Shown here in pieces: positions 8,578 to 16,329 of a stretch of DNA of 64,000 bases; the stretch's first letter is position 1; each line of letters begins with the position of its first letter. Position numbers and translations under genes: made by a program. Origin of the DNA: Streptomyces puniciscabiei (GTDB lineage: Bacteria > Actinomycetota > Actinomycetes > Streptomycetales > Streptomycetaceae). The stretch is from assembly GCF_006715785.1 (NCBI RefSeq), contig NZ_VFNX01000001.1, forward strand, positions 2,928,501 to 2,992,500, given 5' to 3'. The notes beneath the pieces were generated by a model, which was not told where the DNA came from, made no database searches, and was given only the letters and a program-made list of their open reading frames with translations.

Positions 8578-9618
8578 ATGGTGCACGCCGTCGCCGCGAC
8601 CCGCGCCGGGATCACCGCCGGAATCAGGGAGATCGGCATCTGCGTCCCCGAACGCGTGGTGACCAACCAGGACCTCGAACGGACCCTCGACACCTCCGAC
8701 GAGTGGATCCGCACCAACATCGGTGTGGAGACCCGGCGTTACGCGGATGCCGACGACTGGACCTCCGACCTGGGAAGCCGGGCCCTGCTGGACGCCTGTG
8801 GGCGCGCCGGCGTGCCGCCCGCCTCCGTCGACCTCGTCATCTGCGGTACGTACACCCCGGACCGCATGCTGCCCAGCACCGCCGTCACCATCATGGGCAA
8901 GGCCGGCATCAGCGGTACGCCCGGCTTCGACGTGAACAGCGGTGGCTGCCCCGGCTCGGTGTACGCGCTGGAGGTGGGCGCGAACTTCATCGCCTCCGGC
9001 GCCTACCGCCGCGTGGCCGTGGTCCTCAGCGACGTCAACACCAAGATCTTCGACCCTCAGGACCGCACGGTCGCCGTCATCTTCGGTGACGCCGCCGCCT
9101 GTTACCTGCTGGAGCCGGTGACGTCCGGCGCCGCCGGGATCGGCGCGGCACGGCTGGGCAGCGAGCCCTCCGGACAGTCCATCGGCTACGTCACCCGGGA
9201 GCCGCGTCACGACGCGAACGGGGAGCGGCGCCAGTCGGGATTCGGCGACAACTTCACCGTCATGGTGGGCCGCGGGATCCGCGACTTCGTGCTCGGTACC
9301 GTCCCCGGCCTGATCGAGAAGACGGTGGCCGACGCGGGGCTCGGGCTGGACGACATCGACTTCTACGCCCTGCATCAGGCCAACCGCCACATGGTGCACT
9401 CGATCCTGGACACCCTCGGTCAGCCGCGTGAGAAGACGCTGACGAACATCCAGCACATCGGCAACACCTCGGGCGCCTCGGTCCCGCTCGTCCTGCGCGA
9501 TGCCGTCGACGCGGGACGGATCCGCACCGGAGACCGGGTCCTGTTGGCGGCGTTCGGCGCCGGCCTCAACTACGGGGCCCTGGTCGCGCGCTGGTGCGGC
9601 CCCGAGGACTTCGCCTGA
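8578..9618 (+). CDS. Ketoacyl-ACP synthase III (FabH-like), copy 1
   Basis: 346 aa. The thiolase-fold triad is visible: Cys124 in NSGGCPGS, His266 in LHQANRH and Asn296 in GNTSGAS. KAS III enzymes prime polyketide or fatty-acid chains from acyl-CoA or acyl-thioester starters by condensation with malonyl-ACP. The SGGCPG active-site phrase differs from housekeeping FabH (AACAG) and is shared with the second copy at 14502. Start ATG 8578 is chosen because GGAAAGG lies 8 bases upstream. Two KAS III genes in one cluster suggest separate priming of two chains. Confidence 0.9.
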   Translation: MVHAVAATRAGITAGIREIGICVPERVVTNQDLERTLDTSDEWIRTNIGVETRRYADADDWTSDLGSRALLDACGRAGVPPASVDLVICGTYTPDRMLPSTAVTIMGKAGISGTPGFDVNSGGCPGSVYALEVGANFIASGAYRRVAVVLSDVNTKIFDPQDRTVAVIFGDAAACYLLEPVTSGAAGIGAARLGSEPSGQSIGYVTREPRHDANGERRQSGFGDNFTVMVGRGIRDFVLGTVPGLIEKTVADAGLGLDDIDFYALHQANRHMVHSILDTLGQPREKTLTNIQHIGNTSGASVPLVLRDAVDAGRIRTGDRVLLAAFGAGLNYGALVARWCGPEDFA

Positions 9619-9671
9619 ACCGTTCCGTCCGGGCAGCGCGCGCCGACGCCGCCCCGGCCACCGCACACCAA

Positions 9672-9699
9672 CCGCACACCGCACACCGCACACCGCACA
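9672..9699. repeat. 7-bp tandem repeat (CCGCACA x4)
   Basis: Four exact CCGCACA units followed by a partial copy, in the gap between the KAS III and cyclase genes. It is preceded by another CCGCACACC at 9661. Replication slippage could change operon spacing here; no function is evident. Confidence 0.7.
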
Positions 9700-9718
9700 C
9701 CGCAGCGAGGGAGTCTGC

Positions 9719-10102
9719 ATGGGAAGCGTGACAGGAAGCATCAGCATCGCGGCGCCGTTCGCCGAGGTCTACGCCGTCGTCTCCGATCCGGAGCGGCTGC
9801 CCGACTGGTGCACCGACTTCGCGCGCGCCGCGCGCAAGGACGGCGACCACTGGACGGTGGACACGCCGTTCGGCCCGGTCGAGGTCCGCTCCACGGCCGA
9901 CCGCGGGACCGGGGTCGTCGACTACCGCGTGGTCTCCGAGCACGGCGACCACCGCGCGTTCACCCGGCTGATAGCCGAGTCCGACGACCGGACCGAGTTC
10001 GTCTTCACCCGCCTCTTCGGCGCCGGGGAGGGCGAGAACGAGGCGCCGCAGCTGCTCTCCGTCATCGAGGGCCGCCTCAAGAACCTCTCCTCGCTGTTCT
10101 GA
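9719..10102 (+). CDS. SRPBCC-fold protein (polyketide cyclase-like)
   Basis: 127 aa, one START/SRPBCC domain: opening GSVTGSISIAAPFAEVYAVV, then SDPERLPDWC and repeated beta strands (PFGPVEVRSTADRGTG, TRLIAESDDRTEFVFTRLF) and a C-terminal helix IEGRLKNLSSLF. The fold makes a hydrophobic cavity that binds lipids or polyketides. Single-domain members include cyclases, chaperone-like proteins and ligand carriers. In a linear-polyene cluster, aromatase activity is not obviously needed, so it could shield or shape an intermediate. RBS GAGGGAG precedes the ATG. Confidence 0.75.
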   Translation: MGSVTGSISIAAPFAEVYAVVSDPERLPDWCTDFARAARKDGDHWTVDTPFGPVEVRSTADRGTGVVDYRVVSEHGDHRAFTRLIAESDDRTEFVFTRLFGAGEGENEAPQLLSVIEGRLKNLSSLF

Positions 10103-10208
10103 ACCGCGTCCGTGTTCCGAACCGCGTCTTCGCCCCGAACCGCTGTCCGACGTCCCGCATCGCTGCGCCCGTAGTGCTGCCGTCCCGCGTTCCTGGAAGG
10201 AAAAGCCC

Positions 10209-11324
10209 GTGAAGTTCGCCTGGATCGATCTGCGCAAGGTGAGTGCCGAGCACCGGGAGGCCGTGGTCGACGCCGCCGTCCACGCCCGCCTGGAGGGTGT
10301 TCTCGACGACAACCTGGACGTGCTCGCCTCGCTGCCGCCGACCGTCCTCAAGGTCCTGCTGCCGGCCCCCGGCGCGCCGCTGCCGCCCGAGGCCGCGGAC
10401 GTCGCCGACATCGTCCTGTCCCCGGTCACGACGACCGAGGAGCTGGACAAGCTGAAGCTGACCGCGGGTGACGGCACCTCCGTCGGTGCCTTCGTCGACG
10501 TCATCGACGACCCCACGCTGCGGCTGGCCTGCGCCGCGGCGATCGCGCTGCCGAACACGCTGGTCAAGTTCCGCGACCCCACCAAGATCCCGCTGGAGAT
10601 CGTGATCGCCGCGGCCGACAAGAGCCCGGGCCGGCTGATCTGCGAGGCCGGCGACCTGGAAGAGGCAGGGATCATCGTCGACGTGCTGGAGAAGGGCTCC
10701 GACGGCCTGCTGTACGGCCCGAAGGACGCGGGCGAGGTGTTCGCCCTGGTGGAGCTGCTCGGCGGCAAGACCCCGGACCTGGACCTGACCACCCTCACCG
10801 TCCAGTCCATCGAGCACAACGGCCTCGGCGACCGCGTCTGCGTCGACACCTGCACCCACTTCGGAAAGGACGAGGGCATCCTGGTCGGCTCCTACGCCTC
10901 GGGCTTCATCCTCGGCGTCAGCGAGACCCACCCGCTGCCCTACATGCCGACGCGCCCCTTCCGGGTCAACGCCGGTGCCCTGCACTCGTACGTCCTGGGC
11001 GAGGACAACCGCACCAACTACCTGAGCGAGCTGAAGGCCGGCAGCACCATCCTCGGTGTCACGGCGGACGGCAGGACGCGCCGCATCGTCGTCGGCCGGG
11101 TGAAGCTGGAGTCCCGCCCGCTGCTGACCATCCGCGCCGTCTCCCCGGAGGGCGTCGAGGTCAGCCTGACCGTCCAGGACGACTGGCACGTGCGCGTGCT
11201 CGGCCCGGGCGCCAAGGTGCTCAACGTCACCGAGCTGAAGGCCGGCGACCAGCTCCTCGGCTACATCGCCACCGACAAGCGCCACGTGGGCTGGCCGGTC
11301 GCCGAGTTCTGCATCGAGAAGTAG
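10209..11324 (+). CDS. griH: 3-amino-4-hydroxybenzoate synthase (GriH-like, DHQ synthase II family)
   Basis: 371 aa starting at GTG with AAGGAAAAG upstream. The sequence is the archaeal-type dehydroquinate synthase II family: opening MKFAWIDLRKV, central LVKFRDPTKIPLE, GDRVCVDTC and C-terminal FRVNAGALHSYVLG. GriH of Streptomyces griseus converts the C7 amino-sugar-like product of GriI into 3-amino-4-hydroxybenzoic acid. The GriI partner is at 22696, so the pair is split by about 11 kb. Streptomyces make shikimate-pathway dehydroquinate with a different enzyme, which supports a secondary-metabolic role. Product 3,4-AHBA is the likely core of the cluster's metabolite. Confidence 0.92.
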   Translation: MKFAWIDLRKVSAEHREAVVDAAVHARLEGVLDDNLDVLASLPPTVLKVLLPAPGAPLPPEAADVADIVLSPVTTTEELDKLKLTAGDGTSVGAFVDVIDDPTLRLACAAAIALPNTLVKFRDPTKIPLEIVIAAADKSPGRLICEAGDLEEAGIIVDVLEKGSDGLLYGPKDAGEVFALVELLGGKTPDLDLTTLTVQSIEHNGLGDRVCVDTCTHFGKDEGILVGSYASGFILGVSETHPLPYMPTRPFRVNAGALHSYVLGEDNRTNYLSELKAGSTILGVTADGRTRRIVVGRVKLESRPLLTIRAVSPEGVEVSLTVQDDWHVRVLGPGAKVLNVTELKAGDQLLGYIATDKRHVGWPVAEFCIEK

Positions 11325-11456
11325 CCCACGGATCCCTCACCCCAAGCACCCCGTGGCCGTCGTACGGCGACGCGGGCGCCGAGATCAGGCCCGCCCCGGA
11401 AGCGCCCTTCCCCCCAGCGCTCCGGGGCGGGCCCCGTACCGAGTGGGAGGTGCCGC

Positions 11457-11930
11457 ATGGCCGACACCGCACAGGCGACACACGACATGGGGCCGGCGCC
11501 CGGGACCCGGCTCGCGCCCTTCACCGTTCTGGTGGAGCGGGGGAGGCTGCGGTTCTTCGGGCAGGTGATCGGGCTGGAGGACACCGAGTTCACCAGCCTG
11601 GAGCGGGCCCGGGCGGCCGGACATCCCGACCTGCCCGTACCGCCGACCTTTCTCTTCGGACTGGAGCTGGAGCATCAGACGGGCACGGCCGGCCCTCTTG
11701 CGGTCGACCCGGCCCGGGTGCTGCACACCGAGCAGTCCTTCACGTACCACACCACGGCGCACGCCGGGGACGAGCTCGTCTTCTCCCCCGTGATCAGTGA
11801 CGTGTACCGGCGTCGCGGCGGAACCATGGAGTTCGTGGTCCGCGACACCGCCGTCACCAGGCCCGACGGAACACCCGTCGCCGACCTGCACCAAGTGATC
11901 ATGGTGCGGCATCCGGAGGCCGGACGATGA
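11457..11930 (+). CDS. MaoC/HadA-like dehydratase subunit
   Basis: 157 aa, hotdog fold of the FAS1-type N-terminal dehydratase family: opening APFTVLVERGRLRFFGQVIG, then PVPPTFLFGLELEH and LHTEQSFTYHTTAHAGDEL. It lacks the D-x4-H hydratase motif, as expected for the structural (HadA-like) half of a heterodimeric dehydratase. The gene overlaps the next one by ATGA, and the next gene carries the catalytic motif, so the two probably form one dehydratase that removes water from 3-hydroxyacyl-ACP to make trans double bonds. Confidence 0.85.
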   Translation: MADTAQATHDMGPAPGTRLAPFTVLVERGRLRFFGQVIGLEDTEFTSLERARAAGHPDLPVPPTFLFGLELEHQTGTAGPLAVDPARVLHTEQSFTYHTTAHAGDELVFSPVISDVYRRRGGTMEFVVRDTAVTRPDGTPVADLHQVIMVRHPEAGR

Positions 11931-12367
11931 GCACGCCGACGCCCGCTTCCCTGATGGCCCCCGACCTCCCGGAACTGAGCCCCGGCGAGGTCACCCGGGC
12001 GAGGCTCGCCCTGTTCGCCGGTGCCTCCGGCGACCACAACCCGATCCACATCGACACCGACGCGGCCCGCGCCGCCGGCTTCGACGACGTCCTGGCCCAC
12101 GGCATGCTCTCGATGGCCTTCCTGGGCCGGCTCGTGACCTCCTGGGTCCCCCTCGGCGCCGTCCGCTCCCTCAAGGCGCGGTTCTCCGCGGTGACCCCCG
12201 TGCACGCGCGGCCGCACTGCTCCGGGCGCGTCACCGCCGTCACCGAGGGTCCCGACGGGGAGCGCCTGTGCCGGATCGCGCTGACCGTGCGGCTCCAGGA
12301 CGGCACGGTGACCGTGCGCGGCGAGGCCGTGGTGGCGGCCGACGCCCTGCTCGCCTCGGCGCCCTGA
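11927..12367 (+). CDS. MaoC/HadB-like dehydratase, catalytic subunit
   Basis: 146 aa. The hydratase-2 motif is explicit: FAGASGDHNPIHID with Asp36 and His41, followed by LAHGML. It overlaps the upstream HadA-like gene by 4 bases, implying coupled translation and a heterodimer. With the reductase at 12400 and the KS/CLF at 24103-26069 it would complete the ketoreduction-dehydration cycle of a highly reducing type II PKS. I recall a comparable two-gene dehydratase in asukamycin-type clusters. Confidence 0.88.
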   Translation: MSTPTPASLMAPDLPELSPGEVTRARLALFAGASGDHNPIHIDTDAARAAGFDDVLAHGMLSMAFLGRLVTSWVPLGAVRSLKARFSAVTPVHARPHCSGRVTAVTEGPDGERLCRIALTVRLQDGTVTVRGEAVVAADALLASAP

Positions 12368-12399
12368 CGCATCACCACCCATCCGAAAGGACATCAACC

Positions 12400-13104
12400 A
12401 TGGCACGTTCCGTGCTGGTAACCGGAGGAAACCGGGGCATCGGGCTGGCGGTCGCCCGAGCCTTCCTGGCAGGCGGTGACAAGGTCGCCGTGACCTACCG
12501 CGGCAGCGCACCGCCCGACGGGATCTTCGGCGTACGGTGCGACGTGACCGACACCCGTCAGGTGGAGGCCGCCTTCAAGGAGGTCGAGGACGCGCACGGA
12601 CCCGTCGAGGTCCTGGTGTCCAACGCCGGCATCACGGACGACGCGCTGCTGCTGCGGATGCCCGAGCAGCGGTTCACTTCGGTCCTGGACACCAACCTGA
12701 CCGGCGCCTACCGGGTCTCCAAGCGGGCCGCGCGCAGCATGCTCAAGGGGCGCTGGGGCCGGGTGATCCTGATGTCCTCGGTCGCCGGCACCACCGGCAC
12801 GGTCGGCCAGGTCAACTACGCGGCCAGCAAGTCCGGAATGATCGGCATGGCCCGCTCCATGGCGCGCGAGCTGGCCGCGTGGGGTGTCACCGTGAACGTG
12901 GTGGCGCCGGGCCTGGTGCTCACCGACATGGCCCAGAAGCTGTCCGAGGAGCGCCGGGAGGAGATGCGCGCCCAGGTTCCGCTCGGGCGCCACGGCAGCG
13001 TCGAGGAGGTGGCCTCGGCGGTGTGCTGGCTGGCCTCCGACGGTGCCGGCTACGTCACCGGTGCGGTCGTCCCGGTCGACGGAGGCCTGGGCATGGGACA
13101 TTGA
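12400..13104 (+). CDS. 3-oxoacyl-ACP reductase (FabG-like SDR)
   Basis: 234 aa classical SDR: TGGNRGIG at residues 8-15, SNAGI, catalytic Ser127 (MSSVAG), Tyr140 and Lys144 (NYAASK), and a C-terminal SDGAGYVTGAVVPVDGG. Family members use NADPH to reduce beta-ketoacyl-ACP. The compact FabG-like length and its place directly behind the dehydratase pair point to the ketoreductase of the polyene synthase. RBS GAAAGGA precedes the ATG. It ends the first operon, at a strong hairpin. Confidence 0.9.
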   Translation: MARSVLVTGGNRGIGLAVARAFLAGGDKVAVTYRGSAPPDGIFGVRCDVTDTRQVEAAFKEVEDAHGPVEVLVSNAGITDDALLLRMPEQRFTSVLDTNLTGAYRVSKRAARSMLKGRWGRVILMSSVAGTTGTVGQVNYAASKSGMIGMARSMARELAAWGVTVNVVAPGLVLTDMAQKLSEERREEMRAQVPLGRHGSVEEVASAVCWLASDGAGYVTGAVVPVDGGLGMGH

Positions 13105-13111
13105 GCGCACG

Positions 13112-13162
13112 GCCGACGGGCCGGGGCACGCCGCTGGTACCGGCGCGCCCCGGCCCGTCGGC
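13112..13162. terminator. Bidirectional terminator between convergent genes
   Basis: A perfect 16-bp stem: 5' arm GCCGACGGGCCGGGGC (13112-13127), 3' arm 13147-13162. It lies in the gap between the + strand reductase and the - strand oxidoreductase and could serve both. Confidence 0.75.
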
Positions 13163-13179
13163 ATGGACGGCCGGTGCGG

Positions 13180-14145
13180 TCACGGGATCGTCAGCACGAT
13201 CTTCCCGAACAGATCGCCCAGTTCCATGCGGGCGAACGCCCGGTGGATGTCGCCCAGCGGGAACACCGAGTCGATGACCGGGCGCACGCCCTTGGCCACG
13301 CAGAAGTCGATCAGGGCACCCAGCTCCTTCTTGCTGCCCATCGTCGAGCCGATCACCCTCAGCTCGCGGTAGAAGATGTGCTGCAGTTCGCCGAGCGGCG
13401 GGTTGGGGCCGCTGGTGGCGCCGGAGATGACGAGCCGGCCGCCGTCCTTGAGCGCACGCACCGAGTGGGACCAGGTGGCCGCCCCCACCGTCTCCAGCAC
13501 CGCGTCGACCCGCTGCGGCAGCCGTGCCCCCGTCTCGAAGGCGGCCTCCGCGCCCAGGGCGAGCGCCCGCTTGCGTTTGACGTCGTCGCGGCTGGTGACG
13601 AAGACGCGGAACCCGGCGGCCGAGCCGAGGACCACGGCCGCCGTGGCCACACCCCCGCCGGCGCCCTGTACGAGGACGGTGTCGCCGGGGCTCAGCGCCG
13701 CGTTGGTGAAGAGCATCCGGTACGCGGTCAGCCATGCGCCCGGCAGGCACGCCGCCTCCTCGAAGGTCAGCTCGGCGGGCTTGGGCAGCAGGTTCCAGCG
13801 CGGCACGGCGATCCGCTGCGCGAAGGTGCCGGGATACCTCTCGGACAGCATCGAGCGCCGCTCGTCCGGCCCGACGCCGTGGCCGCTCTCACCGATGACG
13901 GAGTGGATGACGACCTCGTTGCCCCGGTCGTCCACGCCGGCTCCGTCGCAGCCGAGGATCAGCGGAAGGTCCCGCGCGGTGACACCGACCCCGCGCAGGG
14001 ACCACAGGTCATGGTGGTTGAGCGAGGCGGCGGCCAGCCGGACGGTGGTCCAGCCGTGTGGCACCTCCGGCTCCGGCACCTCTCCCAACTCAAGGCCCTC
14101 CAAAGGGTGTTGGGGATCGATACGGGCGGCGTAGGCAGCGATCAT
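13180..14145 (-). CDS. Zinc-type alcohol dehydrogenase / quinone oxidoreductase (MDR)
   Basis: 321 aa, medium-chain dehydrogenase fold: GroES-like N-terminus (SLNHHDLWSLRGV, LILGCDGAGV), then the Rossmann glycine motif VQGAGGGVATAAV at about residue 160. The structural zinc cysteine cluster is absent and one would expect NADPH specificity. It is the only gene of opposite strand inside the cluster, between two convergent or divergent units. It could be a tailoring reductase, a crotonyl-type enoyl reductase or an insertion unrelated to the pathway. I favour no specific substrate. Confidence 0.8.
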   Translation of the reverse strand: MIAAYAARIDPQHPLEGLELGEVPEPEVPHGWTTVRLAAASLNHHDLWSLRGVGVTARDLPLILGCDGAGVDDRGNEVVIHSVIGESGHGVGPDERRSMLSERYPGTFAQRIAVPRWNLLPKPAELTFEEAACLPGAWLTAYRMLFTNAALSPGDTVLVQGAGGGVATAAVVLGSAAGFRVFVTSRDDVKRKRALALGAEAAFETGARLPQRVDAVLETVGAATWSHSVRALKDGGRLVISGATSGPNPPLGELQHIFYRELRVIGSTMGSKKELGALIDFCVAKGVRPVIDSVFPLGDIHRAFARMELGDLFGKIVLTIP

Positions 14146-14501
14146 GGCGCGAGGCTAAGCCCCCGCGGCCCTCTTCCGGCTGCCCGGCGGGAGTCCCCCT
14201 TCGGCTGCGACGAAAGGGCACCGCCAACGGGTCTGTCCGCCCCGGCACCGGGACGAGAGGCTGGCGCGGCAGTACGGGGCACGGCACACACCCCGTGCAG
14301 GAAACGGACGTGGGACGAATCCGTCGCGCCGCCGGGCGAGACCCGTTCCGTGACGGCGCCGGACGCGCCGGGCCCACCGCGAGACCCCGTCCGCCCCGCA
14401 CTGGCCATCCGGTGGTGGCGGTCCACCGCGGCCGTCACCACCGGCGGCGAGTCACCCGTTCAGCCGCCGTCGGCGGCGCCTGCCAGGAGGAGTCCAGACC
14501 T
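14146..14501. promoter_or_regulatory. Divergent promoter region between the MDR gene and KAS III copy 2
   Basis: About 355 bases with no supported gene. It must carry the promoter of the rightward operon starting at 14502 and of the leftward MDR gene. The only clear signal is the CAGGAGGAG ribosome binding site near 14485. I see no strong palindrome. Confidence 0.4.
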
Positions 14502-15548
14502 ATGACGAAGGCTGCCAGTCTCGCCCCGTACGGCGTGGGGATCCGAGCCATCGGGGGGTACGTGCCCAGCCAGGTGGTGACCAACGCGGATCTCGAAGCG
14601 CGCCTGGACACGACGGACGCCTGGATCAGCGAGCACATCGGCATCACCACCCGGCGCTGGGCCGGCCCCGAGGAGCGCACGTCCGACCTGGGCGCCGCCG
14701 CGCTGCTCGACGCGTGCGAGCGGGCGGGCGTCAGCCCCGACTCCATCGACCTGCTCGTCTGCGGCACGTTCACGCCCGACCACATGCTGCCGGCCGCCGC
14801 GGTGGCCATCGCCCGCAAGCTGGGCCTGTCCGGCGTACCGGGGTTCGACGTCAACAGTGGTGGCTGCCCCGGCGGCACGTTCGCCCTCGACGTCGGTGCC
14901 AAGTACCTGATGTCGGGGCAGTACCGGCGCGTGGCCGTGGTCCTCGCCGACACCACCACCAAGACCCTCGACCCCGAGGACCGCACGGTCGGCGTGATCT
15001 TCGGCGACGCCGCTGCCTGCTACCTGCTCGAACCGTGCGCCCCCGGCACCGGCATGGCACCGGCCCTGCTGCGCAGTGACCCCAGCGCGTACGAGACCGC
15101 GTTCGTCAAGCGGGAGCAGCGCACCTGGTCGGCGGACGGGACCGAGAAGCTCTCCGGCTTCGGCACCAACTTCATGCACATGCACGGCCGTTCGGTGCGC
15201 AACTTCGCACTCGACACCATGCCGAACTTCGTCCTCGAACTGCTGGAGCACCACGCGATGACGGTGGAGGACCTCGACCTGATCATCTTCCACCAGGCCA
15301 ACTACCACCTGATCCACCTCCTCATGGAGAAGATCGGGCTGCCCGCCGAGCGCACCCTGACCAATGTGGAGCGGCTCGGCAACACCTCGGGCGCGGGCGT
15401 GCCCCTGGTGCTGCGCGACGCCGTGGACTCGGGCCGGGTCAAGGCCGGCGACACGGTCGCACTGGTCTCGTTCGGGGCCGGGATGAGCCACGGCGGCACG
15501 GTCATCAGATGGACTGCCGAGGACGACTTCCTGGTGCCGGTCGGCTAG
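14502..15548 (+). CDS. Ketoacyl-ACP synthase III (FabH-like), copy 2
   Basis: 348 aa. Triad Cys122 (NSGGCPGG), His264 (FHQANYH) and Asn294 (GNTSGAG) is intact. It is clearly paralogous to the gene at 8578 along its whole length (for example both read DRTV-VIFGDAAACYLLEP). Substrate-pocket residues around the middle differ, as would be expected if one enzyme primes an aliphatic chain and the other an aromatic (3,4-AHBA) chain. Its stop is directly followed by the ATG of the next gene, so the unit 14502-17736 is one operon. Confidence 0.9.
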   Translation: MTKAASLAPYGVGIRAIGGYVPSQVVTNADLEARLDTTDAWISEHIGITTRRWAGPEERTSDLGAAALLDACERAGVSPDSIDLLVCGTFTPDHMLPAAAVAIARKLGLSGVPGFDVNSGGCPGGTFALDVGAKYLMSGQYRRVAVVLADTTTKTLDPEDRTVGVIFGDAAACYLLEPCAPGTGMAPALLRSDPSAYETAFVKREQRTWSADGTEKLSGFGTNFMHMHGRSVRNFALDTMPNFVLELLEHHAMTVEDLDLIIFHQANYHLIHLLMEKIGLPAERTLTNVERLGNTSGAGVPLVLRDAVDSGRVKAGDTVALVSFGAGMSHGGTVIRWTAEDDFLVPVG

Positions 15549-16316
15549 ATGGACACCAAAGGAAGGATCGCGCTCGTCGCCGGCGGCACGTCCGGCCTCG
15601 GCCGCGCCGTGGCCGAGCGGCTGCTGGCGGCGGGTGCCGAAGTGGTCGTCATGGGACGGGACGCGGAGCGCGGGCGGGCCGCCACGGCGGAGCTGGGCGG
15701 TGGCGCCTCGTTCGTGGCCGGTGACATCACCGACCAGGACGACGTGGCCGCGGCGGTCGCCGAGGCCGAGCGCAGGGGCGGACCGCACATCGTCGTCAAC
15801 TGTGCGGGTGCCACGGGTGCCGGCCGGGTCGTGGGCCGTGCGGGCCCGCTGCCCCTCGCCGAGTTCGCGCGCCTGGTCCAGGTGAACCTGATCGGCGCCT
15901 TCGACCTGGTCCGCACCGCGGCAGCGGCGATGACCCGCCGGCCGCACGCCGACGAGGACGAGGAACGCGGTGTCATCGTCTGCACGTCCTCCATCGCGGC
16001 GTACGACGGGCAGCAGGGCCAGGCGGCCTACGCGGCCTCGAAGGCGGGCGTCGTCGGCATGACCCTGCCGCTCGCCCGCGACCTTGCCGTACACGCCGTC
16101 CGCGTGGTGACGGTCGCCCCCGGCCTCTTCGACACCCCCATGTTCGCCGGGCTGCCCGAGCGGGTGCGCGGCGCCCTGGTGGGCGGCACCCCCTACCCGC
16201 GACGGCTGGGCCGCCCCGAGGAGTTCGCGGCCCTGGTCCAGCACATCGTGGAGAACCCCATGATCAACGGTGAGGTCGTCCGGCTCGACGGGGCCTCACG
16301 CCTCGCGACTACCTGA
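15549..16316 (+). CDS. Short-chain dehydrogenase/reductase
   Basis: 255 aa SDR with GGTSGLG near the N-terminus, NCAGATGAG, Ser in TSSIAAYDG and the Tyr-x3-Lys motif AYAASKAG. The insert PHADEDEERGVIVCTSS and the C-terminal NPMINGEVVRLDGA resemble the 3-hydroxyacyl-CoA dehydrogenase type II (HSD10) branch. It follows the KAS III gene with no gap. It may be a second ketoreductase acting on CoA- or ACP-bound chains, or oxidise a ring hydroxyl; sequence alone does not decide. Confidence 0.85.
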   Translation: MDTKGRIALVAGGTSGLGRAVAERLLAAGAEVVVMGRDAERGRAATAELGGGASFVAGDITDQDDVAAAVAEAERRGGPHIVVNCAGATGAGRVVGRAGPLPLAEFARLVQVNLIGAFDLVRTAAAAMTRRPHADEDEERGVIVCTSSIAAYDGQQGQAAYAASKAGVVGMTLPLARDLAVHAVRVVTVAPGLFDTPMFAGLPERVRGALVGGTPYPRRLGRPEEFAALVQHIVENPMINGEVVRLDGASRLATT

Positions 16317-16329
16317 GGAACGGACGGAA

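Noticed and set aside
11457..12367. Dehydratase pair as a frameshifted single gene
   Set aside because: Each has its own start and fold, and the ATGA overlap is a normal coupling; split HadA/HadB-type dehydratases are known.
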